From the NCBI GenBank assembly GCA_029204225.1, contig CM055092.1:69720252-69784251 (forward strand): a DNA stretch of 64,000 nt, written 5' to 3'. Positions 34,237 to 46,685 of this stretch are shown piece by piece. Every line of letters begins with the position of its first letter. Position 1 is the first letter of the stretch. The stretch comes from Diphasiastrum complanatum. Lineage: Eukaryota > Streptophyta > Lycopodiopsida > Lycopodiales > Lycopodiaceae. The notes beneath the pieces were generated by a model. The model was not told the origin of the DNA. It did no database searches and was given only the letters and a program-made list of their open reading frames with translations. A program made the position numbers and the translations under genes.

Positions 34237-37200
34237 GTTTTGCCCTCGGGTAGAACCTCCACCTGCTACATAATGCTAGTGTGAGAAGGTAGAGAGATAA
34301 TGCACATTCGAGAGAACGTTAAAAATTGCATCTCTAAAAATAATGAGCTTCTGTGCATTCTTATCATACATCCTCGTGCATCCTTATCATACATCCTCTT
34401 CCAGAGAAAGAATGGCAGATTTCACATGAGAGAGAAAGGTGGATGCATATTTCATAGGAGATATAAAGGTGGATGCACATTCCATTCCTAAAGGTGCTTT
34501 CAAAATACAAAGCAAACATGAGCACCTAGCATTATTTCCAGTCAAATTCATGCATGTTAGTCAAATTGATGCATGTTATGAACGTGAGTCATACATATTT
34601 TGATGGAAGGATGAGATTGGTCAAGTTCGTAAAATGCAACACTCAATAATACTCTACAAATTTGACTCAAGAATCTATCTCACGAATTCTCGTGAAAGTG
34701 TTAGCATTTCCCCTCTACTTCTCTCAGCTATAAATTAAACAACTCTGGTGGGGATAAGTAGAATCCTACGAGATTTGACACCGTCCAGGATGTTTTCCAC
34801 GTCTTATTGGCGAAAGCAAGTGAGGGTAAGCGACAGTCACTGGCTTTTTCTACTTGCAAAAGAATTTCATAAATAATTGAAGTATCTGAAATTGAATCTG
34901 ATCAAGTTAAATTCAAGTTTGAAATCTAGATTAGCTTCAATATCTTTTAAGAGAAATTACTGGATTTTTGAAGTACTCTTGTTACATGTCCCAACCTACT
35001 GGTAGGAGGAAAACATTTTAAGCAAACGGGAGTACGTGAAAAAGGATGAGAACTTTTTCACGCCGAAATTAGAAGAAATGTATTGTGAGAATTATACCTA
35101 ATATACCGAATTCTTCAAAAATACCAAAGTTTCTCTACCCATAAAGATCTAGTCTTCTCTCTGTGACCTTTGTTAACAAAATTTTCCATTCTACATAAAT
35201 AAAACTGTTTTGTCTTTTCGTTGCTTCTACAACATCCTTAAAAATTTGAAGGCTGATTTAGAATATTAATAACTTTAGAGCTAGCTTTCGTTGAAAGGAA
35301 ACAACAAGAAGTGCAACAATTTTCTTAAAGACAAATATTTATTTAAACTCCATAACTTAATTTCCATGGTTTTGAAACCAACGTTAGATCATCTACCTTA
35401 AATATAGGATTTCAAATGGAAGATTTGTTCTAAATTTGCAACTACTATACAGTTTTGTTAATTGACAACTATGAGCAGTTGTTACTTCGTTGACTTTCCT
35501 TTTAGATAATAACAATAAACTTATGGTCGTCATTAAGTCTAGTGTACTCTCTAGCCAATTTTCAAATTTGGAACCAATTGCAGAGAGTTAGAGACTCTAA
35601 AATATAGTGGTTACATACAACAACATCAAGAGAGATTGCTTTGCTGAACAGTTTCAGCGCCTAAATGTCCGCCGTCAAGCTTCCTTTTTCCATTAACGAA
35701 CAAAAGCTAAAACACATACCTTGAATAGGTGACATGATTTTAGAGATTGGAAGCGACTCCGAGCCAGTGCTAAGATGAAGGAGCAATACGTGTAATAGAT
35801 CATGAACTTCCAGATACTAGAAGAGGAAGCTGGGCCTAGAGTCGAAGTACTTCCTTGGATTCCACTGAAGGCTCCCTAGGAGATCCTGGCTTAGAGTTCC
35901 CGATCTGTCGTAGAATCCAAAATCAAGCATATTCCATTCTCCAGCTTTCATAGTTCAATGGACATCTATGCGACAGTTGTAGGTTATCGTTTGCATTCCC
36001 TGTTTGGATTGTTCAGCATATTGATGTAATAAGATAGATATGCCCTCCACGAACAAAGTTTATAAATGAAAGTAAGCGACCATACTTTACATTCTCAAGA
36101 ACGGATCGATAACATCAAAATAACATTAGGCATGTACTTCAAACCTTTATAGGTTAATGTGTAACCGTCCCAGCGCTGATTCTTGAGGAAAAGACATGCT
36201 CGAATCTTTCAAATGAACACGTAAAATGTGTGCATATCAACGTCATTTTGCAGCTCAAATGCTCAGATCTGACTGTGTGGAGTAGTTGCAATGACAAGTC
36301 TTATCCTGTTAACGGGGAAAAGTACCTGCGCGGTTATAAAGCAAGAACATGTAAACTTCTCATGCGTCATACGTCACTTTCACTTGGCTTCTAGCTTGTA
36401 AAAAACCGTATGTGTAGTAGATCTAATAGTCTCGGACACCACGAGTGCAGCACCTGAGACTCGAGAGGGTCGACGTGATTGCGACAAACAGTATCAGATG
36501 TGAATCCTGAATTTCGTTTCTATGTTCAACTTGACTTCCTACGCTTAAAGGTTAAAATCTCAAAAGCCACAAACTACAACAAAGGTCAAGACACTAAAAT
36601 ACTACAGCCACAGCTTTAAGTTTCTGTATGTAACACATGCGATCAGTTTCCTGTCGCAGCCTACACGTTGTTCGTTCAATCCAAAGTATCATTTCCAGAG
36701 AAGATTCAGTACTTTGTCAATGCTCAGTGATGCATAAGAAGAACTTAATTACGGGGTATTTGAGACAACAAGATCTAAGAATCGAGGTCCATTGCTAACT
36801 CCTGTTGATGAGAGAAAATGCTGCGACGTAGCTGAAGTTTGAGCGCTCAAGATTTTGACCATCCTACATATGCTCATGACGTAGAATACTACGTTCATAC
36901 AAGCTTTTTGAAAGCCTCACAAAGAATGGTGTAACAAATAACATGCCAAAACCAAAATCACTCACTGCAGCAAGCTCAATGAAGAAATACTCGTATCGTA
37001 AGAATCGAACCATTATTAGGACACAAGACAAGATGACATCAAGGCCTCAAGCAAACAGATTCATCAGTGGAAGCTGAAGCCAAAGTGCTCATGCTCCACA
37101 ACCTCGAGTCCTGTGGACAAGACAAAACCTGATCTAGTACTCACACTGCAATTACATGAAGATATGAAAAGGCCAAGCATGATTAGACAATCTGTATCCT

Positions 37201-38174
37201 TATCCCAAGAAAAAGAATTACTTACTGTAGCAGCAGTGTATCTGGCCATGGATCTGCTGCAAAGAGCCTTTTGAATTATTCAAAGAGATGAGATTGAGAG
37301 AGCCACGTTGAGGGGAATGAAGCCTGGTCCGAAATCATGTGAGCGACAGAATTGATTTTCCCAAAAGATCTCGAGCCAGGCTACACTCCCCGTAACTTGC
37401 CTCTGCTTTCACGCGGTTCGGTGCTATGTAGCTGTACGAGAGATCAGATTCATTAGCAGGAAGAGTGCACTTATTTGCTTTACGACCGGCGCAGTCACAT
37501 GCGGCAAGGCTTGCGCCACAAATTACAATATTGCCTCAACCTTATCTCATGAGTTACATGTCCAAGAGCACGGTTACGCAAGTGCACATGCATGGAAATG
37601 AGCTGGAAAAACTAGAAAAGCAGAAGAAGCATCAGATTGGGGCGTTTATTACCAGTCAGTCATTCAATGAAAAAGCCTGAAATCGGCACGACGCTGCCTA
37701 GGGTCTTGAAAAACCACGGATCTTTCAGTTTCATCATCGATGCATAACTAGTAATTAAGCTCCAAGCGTCCAACGCCGAAAGTCGAAACCCGATCGTTTG
37801 CTCATCACTGCTTGCTGGCATAAGGGCCCTTTCTAGGCTCTAGGATCTAGGACGTAGGTCCTCCAGGATGGCGCTAGTGAGTCGTGGCACTGGCTGACTA
37901 TGAGTACCTCAAGGCCACCTAATATCCATTTTAAATTTCTTTGATGGAGAAAATTTCAAGTTATCATTAAAATAAGGTAAAAAATAAAAAATTCACGCCA
38001 TCAAATTTTTAAGGGTCTCTCGCTCGCACATTCTCTCTCTCTCTCTCTCTCTCTCATGAAAATATGTAAAAATTGAAGTATTCAAAATTTTTGCTAAAAG
38101 TTACAATACACAAAAATTAGAAAGCGCCCAATTGATACAATTTCTTCAGATTCGTGCAAAATGTGATACAAAAT
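34237..38174. other. Long stretch without recognised features
   Basis: Nearly 4 kb with no retroelement homology and no ORF above about 70 codons that resembles a protein. Small direct repeats near 34380-34490 (GGTGGATGCA repeated) and a (CT)n tract at 38032-38055 are the only local structure. GC content appears less depressed at 35.7-37.9 kb than in the surrounding elements. Ancient decayed sequence or non-coding RNA cannot be excluded. Confidence 0.45.
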
Positions 38175-39160
38175 CTAGTTTTTTTGGGATCTAGCATCAA
38201 AACCTATATCCTCGTCTGTGTCCATGCCTCCAGATTCAACATCATCAATATCATCATCACAATGTAAAGAAGTGGAAGATAAATCCTTCTCATTACTATC
38301 AATCAAAACATTATCTTCATTCCTGTGCAATCCGAGGTCATCCTCTACATGCTCTTGTTTTTCTTGACGAAGGTCCAACTTCAACAACACATTCTTTTCT
38401 TGGCAGTCTTTGACGAATGATTTCCTTTGTTGTTTTTCGAAAGTGACCCAAATTGGTTAATTCAAATTCATAAACAATAATTTCAACTTCCTTGAGCCTC
38501 AGGACAAGGTGACTTAAGTAAAACCGATTTTTGGTTGTGAGAAGTTTTCTTGTACCATTTGAGTTTGCAATCATTTCAAGAACATAATATCCTCATCAAC
38601 CATGTTTGTGTTGTCAATATTCAAGTCCTCCATTTCATTCTCAATGTAAGTATTTTCAAATACATGTCTTGCGTGTGACTTAACTTGAACAGCATACCAC
38701 CGTTTGTTGTTTAGTCGATCCGGTAGTAAAAATACCTGCATATTTAACAATGTTAAGTTAAAAAAATTTGTTATGGTTGTGCTTGGCTCAAAACTTTTTG
38801 TACACATCTTGATAGAGAACGATTGAAACCATAGTTAATGAATAGTTCTTCACCACATTTAATAGGTCTGATCGCACAAACCATTACGTATGTAGCTTTC
38901 ACATATCTAGAAAAATTATATTCTTTTCCATTGGTACGTTCTTCAAAGTCACAATTAGTTAATGAAGGTTGATAAATAGAACTATTTATATATGCAGCGA
39001 TATTTTCATATATTTTTGGACACCCATCGATGTACATACAATGTGCTTTTGAAACACTTTTTCCTTGCCTGCGCCTCTCTTCCAAAGAACAAGCATTGAC
39101 ATTTGAACCATATATTTGCATTCTCCATTGGTGGCGACATAGAGCATGCCAATCACCCAA
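38175..39160 (-). pseudogene. SET-domain-like gene fragment with unknown C-terminal part, decayed
   Basis: The minus-strand ORF at 39160-38771 reads YIDGCPKIYENIAAYINSS...NC and later VCAIRPIKCGEELFINYGF. This pattern resembles the end of a SET methyltransferase domain (N-x-x-x at the substrate site, GEEL-x-x-x-YGF at the C-terminal knot). The His-Ser-Cys usual after the Asn is absent. A good splice-acceptor-like TTAAATATGCAG at about 38745-38733 precedes a second segment (LLPDRLNNKRWYAVQVKSHA), suggesting a former intron. A frameshift at the ATGA overlap near 38571 then leads to FELTNLGHFRKTT and an acidic serine-rich end. That last part is paralogous to 18785-19183. No LTR or pol sequence is attached. 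The SET call is moderate. Confidence 0.45.
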
Positions 39161-39366
39161 TCCATCTTCCCCACTGTTTCACTTTGTCATTTTTATGTCC
39201 CAAGTCCTACATTCCCCAAGCTGCATTCCCAGGATCTGTCTTCCCCTACTTTCCACTTTCGCATTCCCAAGATATGCTCCACATTCCTACATTCCCAGAT
39301 CCGGCAGTAGAAAACCGTTCACTAGGCTTAATTAGGTACATATGACCCCAATATGAAAATTATGTC

Positions 39367-39877
39367 TTAGATAATGGTAGTGGTACTGTTTTTTCTATCA
39401 AACGACTTAACTAATTCATGTAGATGAGGAGGAAGGGGAAACTCAGTCAACGAATTTAAAACATTTTTGGACAAATCGATAGTACGTAAAAATTTTTGTC
39501 CATTGTCAAAATGCGTCCAAGTCGTGTTCTTTTTTGTAATGGAGTTGCTAAGATAGAAGGATCTATATGATTTACGTTGAGTGTGATGGGATGCACAATA
39601 TCTGTATGTGGTGACGTCATGAGATGGATAGAGTGCAAGCAGAATCAATGTCAAGTCTGGTGGAGTGAGTGGATATATGAGACATAGAAATATGCATAAC
39701 CTCCACATTACTCGGTGTGTAGTCACTAGTGACCTCATCAATAAGATCATCAACTAGATCTTCGCCCAATGCCAAAGATGATCCAAAATCGATATCTCTT
39801 ATCTTATTGATAAGATTATCAATTGTGCAAGAGGTTAACACCAATGTACTATTCTGCAAGAGAGAAAAAGTGTACAT
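39367..39877 (-). other. Two overlapping minus-strand ORFs upstream of the SET-like fragment
   Basis: ORFs at 39877-39617 (86 codons) and 39753-39367 (128 codons) overlap in different frames. Neither is recognised. Their position and strand would allow them to be 5' parts of the SET-like gene separated by the interval 39161-39366, which carries about five GGGAATG motifs on the minus strand. I cannot show that they are coding. Confidence 0.25.
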
Positions 39878-40774
39878 GCAAGAGTCTCTTTCTCAAAAAA
39901 ATTGTGTATGATAAGGACCAATACTAAGCAAATAAAATATACCTCCAAAACCACATTAGGCTCCTCAAAATGCTTTTCAAATTTTCACAAATGTTGTGCC
40001 ACAATTAGTCTTGGTCGAATTTTAAATCCTTTGCATTACTTACATCACCAAAACCCTAAAAATATAGAAAAAAAAACCTTCGTCTGATTCACTGTGCATA
40101 GGTGTGATTCAAATCTATATACTACTTAGGTCGGCGAAGAATAATAAAAAATAGAAGGTATCTTAGAGCATCTGTTGTCATATTGTCATATTTTTGTCAA
40201 AAAAGATCTCGTTTTTGCAAAAATACCAGTATTACTCTTGATTCTTTGCCAGAACCTTCGCTGAGCTTCCAAATTATTTTATTTATAGTAATTTATTATT
40301 TTTGAGTTCGACAAACATTAATTCTATCAAGATCATAGAAAATCTCTATTTTGACCGTCGCCAAACTACAAAAACTGTGTTTTTATGTGTCAAGAACCTT
40401 CGCCAGTTCTACCCTAGTTTTATTTGAGCCAGATTCTCCGTTTGAGAGTTTGGCAAAGGTTATTTTTACCAATTTTGTCAGAAAAAGTCTGATCAGAGAG
40501 TTTTTACCAAAAATAGCATTGCTCAACCTTTGCCTAGGAAACCTTTGCCAGTACATTTTAGGTTTTTATTATCCAGATCAAGTCTCTCAATTTGATTTTG
40601 ATTCTGAGAATTTATTATTCTTAGAAGTATCGATCACTTGATCATAGACCTTTTTCCAAAAATCAGAAATCTGATTATTGTCAAGTGAAAGGAATTTTGC
40701 AGATCTGAACTGAGATAGTTCTTAATTGAAAATCAAGATCCAATTTCATTGTCTGATTGATTTGATTTGAAAAA
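39878..40774 (+). other. Non-coding leader of Gag-ZK copy B
   Basis: AT-rich, no ORF of interest. A motif like AACCTTYGCC recurs several times (about 40255, 40387, 40528, 40541) before the gag ATG at 40775, perhaps a degenerate leader repeat. Confidence 0.4.
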
Positions 40775-42946
40775 ATGGCTGCTTCTGGAGGTGCCCCTCA
40801 GGAAGTCAATCCAATCATTGTTAGGAGATCACCCCAGTTGGATCTACCCAAATATAATGGATTAACGAATCCAGTTAGATTTCTCCAAATCTATGCTAAA
40901 TCTTGTGAAGTCTATGGCGAAGTTTTTCCTCAAGATAAACTTAAGCTATTTCCAATTGCCTTAAAGAGTGCAGCACAAGATTGGTATTATAATCAAGATG
41001 AAACTGAGCATACAAATTGAAAAACTATTAAACAAAACACCCATCACACGGTCCAAACCTCGGAAGTTTATGGAAGACCCTTTCCTACTTTTAAGTAAAA
41101 TTTAAATGGGAAAGTGAGAAATGGTTCGAGATTACATTGATTGGGTAAAACACCTCAGATCTGAGTGCGAACCTGAGTTTATTAACGAAAATGCCATGAT
41201 TATATGGTTTTTGTCAGGTCTACCTAAAAGGATCAGACGTGTGTTGAAACGCCATAATGAGTACGCAATTTTGCAAAACGCTATGGATGATGCAATACGG
41301 GAGAGGCTGAAGATTCAGATGACGAGCCGAATATTGGTATGTTGCCTTATACAGCAGGGCAGACCACTACAACATCCACCACTATCGCATCAACGAATAT
41401 CAACGCTACTGAAGAGATGATGCTCAACGAGTTCGAGAAACTCGGGAAGAATGAGCAGAAATAGATGGAAAAGTTGCAGTCGCAATTTGATGAGAAGATC
41501 AAAGTATTGGAAGATTTTCATGGGAAAGCGAACAAGGAACTTGAGAACTTTGCTAAGACTTTTCCTACCAAGGAAAATGTCTGGTGTTCCATTTGTACGG
41601 GCAATCACACAGCAAATGAATGTCCTCAATTGAAAAAACGAATAGAAACCAGTATGTGCCATCTGTGCAATTCACCTGATCATGAGACTGCTCATTGCAA
41701 CTTTAATCCTTAGATTATCAAGCAACGACATGCCCAAATGGGATATCAGGAACCTCTTTACAGAAAGGATCCTGCAGCCAAACATCATCTTGGGTATCCG
41801 GAGAGATTAGCTTTGCCATCCCCACCAACACAACCGGCTCCTCCTACTAATTTGATGGAACCAGAACCTTATAGAGGTACCGAGCAATGGAGTTATGGTA
41901 ATGAAATTGGACCTTCAGAACAGTATGTTATTTATGCTGCCGCACAACAACAAGCATCTAGAAATTGGACCAGAGCGTCGCTTGGATGCTTTGCATGTGG
42001 AGAAAATCACAGAGTTGCAGAATGTCCAAACAAAGGCAAATTTTTACCATTCTGTCGTGACTGTGGTTATGGGCATTGCTATAGGAGTGTCCAGCAAGAC
42101 CGAAGCCACCACCGGTCTCAATAACAATTAAACAAAGACCAGCAGCTCAGACTGAACCAAGTGTACCCTTGATGGTAGTTACCAGAGCACAGAAGCAGAA
42201 AGAACCTGTAGCAGATCTAGTACCTACTGATTCTATACCATTAACTGATATACCAGCAGCATTTGGAGTCTATCCAAATCTCCATGCAAAAAAATAAGGT
42301 ACCTGAATATGAGACAATGGATTAAACATTTGCAATAAGAAGAGGAGCTTGAAGTCGCTAAAGCGACAGCTGGAGTTCATTTTTCACCAGCGCAATCACC
42401 AAACAATCCACGTATAGATATAAATGCTCAGTTGCATCATTATGAAGAACCTTTCAAGATGATTGAACCGGAAGCACCACAAACAAAACTCCTCATGAGT
42501 ATTTTGTCTAGTAAGATCAATATTACGTTGGGAGAGTTCCTGAAGTTGGTGCACGATCAAGTTGAAGCCGCACCAGACACCCTTAGGATCATTCACGTTG
42601 TCTCCAAAGCAGTTTGATGCCACAGTGCCTGAGGATATTGAAGAAGCAGATATCTTTGAAGAAGAAGAACTAGCCACACACCAAAGGCCAGTTAGCACAA
42701 TTTCTACTGGAGCTATTTATGTCGCTCTTGTTGCTGCTTCTGTTCCTACTACCATGGATTCTGGTGATGCAATGGGTCTTGTTTCTAACCTTGTGTGCGT
42801 GATCTAGACCATGATCAAGACATGTCCAAGCACATAGCCGATCTTGGGACAGAGAATACATTGATTAACCAAAAGGTTATTCAGTTAAACCGAGAACTGA
42901 AGATTGCTAGACAACACCAGGCAAAATCTGAAGCTGATTTGAAGAA
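40775..42946 (+). pseudogene. Gag-ZK copy B: Gag, paired zinc knuckles, coiled coil; no pol
   Basis: ATG at 40775 opens a gypsy-type Gag (LDLPKYNGLTNPVRFLQ...KLKLFPIALKSAAQDWYYN). After a stop and shift it continues as VRDYIDWVKHLRSEC...MIIWFLSGLPKRIRRVLKRHNEY (41121 on). Zinc knuckles follow: CSICTGNHTANEC and CHLCNSPDHETAHC (about 41583-41700), then CFACGENHRVAEC with a degenerate CRDCGYGHC (about 41990-42080). Next, in shifted frames, come a PLMVVTRAQKQKEP-like linker, a segment EEPFKMIEPEAPQTKLLMSI, and a heptad-like coiled coil (TLINQKVIQLNRELKIARQH, about 42850-42930). At least four stops or frameshifts occur. I find no protease, RT or integrase before the terminal repeat. Confidence 0.75.
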
Positions 42947-43230
42947 TGATGGTGACTTCTAGTAGAGAGCATTATTCCACTTGTAGTTTGTGAAATGTGA
43001 AAATTCCACTAGGATGTCGCCGAAGGAGCTCTCTTACTTATATAAGAGACTCCCTTTTTGTGAAGAGGAGCTTTTTGCATTGTATCCACTCCATGCATAA
43101 TAAGAAGATTTTCCATGAGTTTGATGCTACACTAAGCTCCTTGATCATGATGGTTTTCTTGAGTGATGCCCCTATGATCATGCCCTTCCATTCATATTGT
43201 GTGTGGTTGTGGACTGTAGAGTGGATTAGA
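42947..43230 (+). repeat. Dispersed terminal repeat (probable 3' LTR) of the Gag-ZK family
   Basis: About 285 bp starting TGATGGTGACTTCTAG, highly similar to 56535-56823. It carries CTTATATAAGAGACTC near 43036, a strong TATA candidate, in a position suited to an LTR promoter. Similarity to the other copy stops at GTGGATTAGATTT. No 5' partner was found for either copy, so LTR status is inferred. Confidence 0.6.
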
Positions 43231-44009
43231 TTTTCTTGTGAATTAATGTAGAAACCAGCATTCAAGTAAACTAAATAGGCTGGATCTGTGGTGTGATTCT
43301 TGCATATTCTCTAACAGTCCAGTTCTTGATGTTCTTGGGATGTCCAAGAATCAAAAGGTTGGTTAGTTTTTTTATTCTTGGACTTCTAACATGTTGTAGT
43401 TTAGCTTTGTTTTTTGTTTTTGTCAAGTTATGCAAGGTAGCTCAGTGTTAATGTAGTGTAGGCTCTGATTTCAGTCCGTTTTAAGTGTAGGTAGTTGTAC
43501 AATCTGTAGAACGTTCATTGGTTTGCATGCTGATCTGTGAATGAGCGTTCTTGGCTTGCATCCATGTAGAATGTAAGTGCGTTCAAGAGCGACGTCCCTA
43601 AGTTGTCCTCTGACAGACAGGACAAAAGAAACATACTACAACAAAACTTTGTTTCCTTCTGCCTGGGTTGGCATCGTAAAATTAGTCAAAAAACCATCTA
43701 ACGATTGCCATGAAGCCTGATAATAGGCAGAAACGATTCTGTAAGCAAGAAGCAGAAAAGTAAACAACAGGTCCTCTGGAGTAGGGGATCTGTCAACATT
43801 TGACCCGTTGCCGCTTGCATCACTCACATTCTGACACGACATATGCTACAAGACTATCTTTGATCGGACCCATGCACGCAATTTGAAATGTCTCTAGATC
43901 AGTTCATAGCCCAAAACGACCTACACACACCATCCCCACGCCCTGCATACATCCTCAGCTCCTTCCACATCATCCTCTACCCATACCTTACCCATCGTCT
44001 CCACCTCCT
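43231..44009. other. No recognised feature
   Basis: About 780 bp between the terminal repeat and a minisatellite; only short ORFs. A short inverted repeat, TTCTTGGGATGTCCAAGAA, lies near 43333. Confidence 0.4.
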
Positions 44010-44735
44010 TCCGTCACCATCTCAACCGAGCACCGTCTCTCATGTCTCAACCGAACACCTTCTCTTCCATCTCAGCCAAGCCTCTCTCTCTTACCATCTT
44101 GATCGATGCAACGCAGGTGCATAAAAAAAAAAAACAAATTATTTTTTTTTAAAATCTCAACCGGAGCTCACACTCACATCTCAACCGGAGCTCCAACTCA
44201 AATCTCAACCGGAGCTCACTCTCAGTCAAATCTCAACCGGAGCTCTCAATAAAATCTCAACCAAAGCTCACGCTCACATCTCAACCGAAGCTCTCAGTAA
44301 AATCTCAACCGCATCTCACACTGGAATCTCAGCCGAAGTGTTCGTTGAGATCACAACCGAAGTGCTCCCTGAAATCTCAACCGAAGCGCTCGCTAGAATC
44401 TCGATCGAAGTGTCCACTGAAGTCTCGACCGAAGTGTTCGTTGAAGTCTCAACCGAAGTGCCCGTTTAGATCTCGACCGAAGCTGAAGAGATCTCGACCG
44501 AAGCCGAAGTGCCCGTTCAAATCTCAATCGAAGCCAGAGTGATCTCGACCGGAGCCGAAGCGCCTGCTCAAATCTCAACCGGAGCCGAAGCCAGCGATCA
44601 AATCTCGACCGGAGGGATTCAATCAGATCTCAACCGAAGCAATAAGGTCAAAGCTCGACCGGAGCAATTAACACCCATGTCGACCGGACCATAACTTTTG
44701 ATCAACACCTCTAATTGCCATTTCGACCGAACCAC
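44010..44735 (+). repeat. Degenerate minisatellite with CTCAACCG core, about 25 copies
   Basis: Core ATCTCAACCGGAGCTC or ATCTCGACCGAAG recurs about every 24-36 bp, roughly 25 times, with an A-rich interruption near 44120-44150. One frame reads a repeating (Q/E)ISTE-type peptide (PVQISIEA, APAQISTGAEA), another reads Arg/Ser/Lys repeats. It lies 225 bp upstream of a Gag-ZK gag start and may be a leader satellite. Confidence 0.85.
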
Positions 44736-44959
44736 CATCTTCGCAATACCTTTGAGCCTGAAGAAAAAAAAAAAAAGGCATGAACACCAATTTTTTTTTC
44801 AAAAAACAACACTCATACCAATAGAAAGCCCTTTTTATACTGAGTCTGCACCTTCACTTCCTTCAACACCCTAAAAAATCCAAAAACACCAAAAACCCTA
44901 AAAAAATCCCAAAACACCAAAAACACATACCCAACACAAAAACGACACAACAATACCCA

Positions 44960-45593
44960 ATGGCCGACAATATAGATCTTGACATCCCAGAAGATTATCC
45001 ATACGAGATTAGGTCCCCTGTAGCTGAACAAATCAGACGTCATAGAATCTACCGAGTGCGGTCTTGCAACCCTACGAGCCATCCACAAACCCATTTGAAG
45101 GACAAGAACATGATAGAGTCGAGTCCTCGCGAGCCAGAACCCATGTTCATGGTGTTGAAACATCCCATGCCAGAACCAACCTTGAAAGAGTCTCTGCTAC
45201 CCACAATGCTCATCATGAGAGATGTACACCCAAACTAGATCTACCAAAGTTTGACGGTAGTTCGGACCCTAAAATATTCTTGCAAATATTTGAGAATGCA
45301 TGTGATGTATATGGCGAGACATCACCCGATGCCATGATTCAACTCTTCTCGATGACCATGATCGATTGAGCACGAGAATGATTTTTTAACCTTGATCGTG
45401 AAGATAAACGTGACTGGTCACTCTTGAAGGAGGCCTTTATCAAACGCTTCAAGCCATTTCGCTTGATAGAAAGCCCTTTTGTCAAGCTAAGTAATATCAA
45501 AATGACAGAAGATGAACGAGTACGAGACTATATTGAGCGTTTCAAACGTCTCAAAAGTCAAGTACAAGAACAGCTCTCTGAACAGATGCTCAT
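44960..45593 (+). pseudogene. Gag-ZK copy C, N-terminal half
   Basis: Readings from 44960 continue, with frame changes, into PKLDLPKFDGSSDPKIFLQIFENA and VYGETSPDAMIQLFSMTMI. After a stop come DWSLLKEAFIKRFKPFRLIE and MTEDERVRDYIERFKRLKSQ. The gene is cut at SEQMLI by the chromovirus LTR at 45594; its next residues, IWF, are found after the element at 53223. This is the fullest view of the Gag core of this family. Confidence 0.8.
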
Positions 45594-46670
45594 TGTCACA
45601 TACCTATGTAACTAGCAGTACTTCAGACCCCTAATAGTCCATTTAGTGTTGGGGGCTAAATGGCAAGGTACCCTTAGGATTAAGGGTATGTGCCCTTGAA
45701 TAAGGGCAAACAAGTGACTATACCTTAGTTGGAAGTATGGAGTCACGTGGCCTTTGGATAAGGGGTACCCTTAGTATTAAGGATAGGTGTCTTAGATTAA
45801 GGTACTAGTGTCCTTGGTTAAGGGCAAGTAGGTGTCTATGCCTTGGTTGGAGGTATGGAACCTAGAGAGGTGTTAGAAAGTCATTGGATGACTATTTTTC
45901 TAAACCTTGGGCCTCAACCTTGAACCATATCACTTTATTGGTCTAGGACCAAAGTATACTTGCACAACTTGGGTAATGGGACCTAGTAGGAGGGCGCCCT
46001 TCTAAAGTGTCCATTGAGTTCCCAACTCCCACAAGAAAGACATTCAAAGAGTCATAGGTTATGGAAGGAGTCTCTTGACATTCCATAAGCCTATGGAGGC
46101 TCTTGGAGATTCTTTAACTTGCCTAGGCTTCTCTCTCTCTCATTGGATGAGCATGGAACTCCATAGTGCATTGGAGGGGTCCATGGGCCATCTATATGAG
46201 GGTAGTAGGGCGCCCATTGGGAGGAGAGATCTCTCTTGTTTGCTTGGCTTATGCTCTAGTGTTACTACTAGTGTGTAGAGTGCTTTCTTGTGGTAGTATG
46301 CTTGAGGTTTGGATCTTGCTTATGGTATGGGACATAAGTAGGGTTTGGATCTTGAGTATGCTATGGAGTGTTGTGGTATGCTTGTGATTTGTTTATGGTT
46401 AGCAAGGGGGTGCTAGATAGGTCTTGCTTGTAGCTTGGATCTAGCTATGGTTGGGTGGTGAATACTTGAGGCCAGCTTGTTATCTATCTTTGTGTTTAAA
46501 GAGTAGGGACACAGGTGGAGGAGAGATTCTTGGAGGCTTGCAGATCCTTACTTGCAGGTGGAGGCATCCTAGCTTGGAGTTGGGGAGCATCTTGAAGCTT
46601 GTAGGTTGCTTAGAGGACATTTGGAGGCTCTACCTTGGATTTGGAGGACTTCATTACCTCTACTTGTAAA
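45594..46670 (+). repeat. 5' LTR of the chromovirus
   Basis: Starts TGTCACATACC; matched to 52141-53217 along its full length with about 95-96% identity by eye. The 3' border ends in ...TTGTAAAA rather than CA. Short ORFs inside it recur in both LTRs and follow from the repeat. Confidence 0.93.
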
Positions 46671-46672
46671 AG

Positions 46673-46685
46673 TGGTATAAGAGCT
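46673..46685 (+). other. Primer binding site of the chromovirus
   Basis: TGGTATAAGAGCT, one base different from the usual iMet primer complement, begins 2 bases after the LTR. A roughly 1.05 kb leader follows, including a GGAAT-rich simple stretch at 47411-47445. Confidence 0.75.

Noticed and set aside
36995-37015. GAATCGAACC, resembling a tRNA T-loop on the minus strand
   Set aside because: No D-arm, anticodon arm or acceptor stem can be paired around it.
44345-44694. Arg/Ser/Lys-rich ORFs that could be taken for SR-type proteins
   Set aside because: They are frames of the CTCAACCG minisatellite on both strands.
46075-46669. Three short ORFs repeated almost identically at 52621-53215
   Set aside because: They lie in the two chromovirus LTRs; conservation follows from LTR duplication, not from coding.
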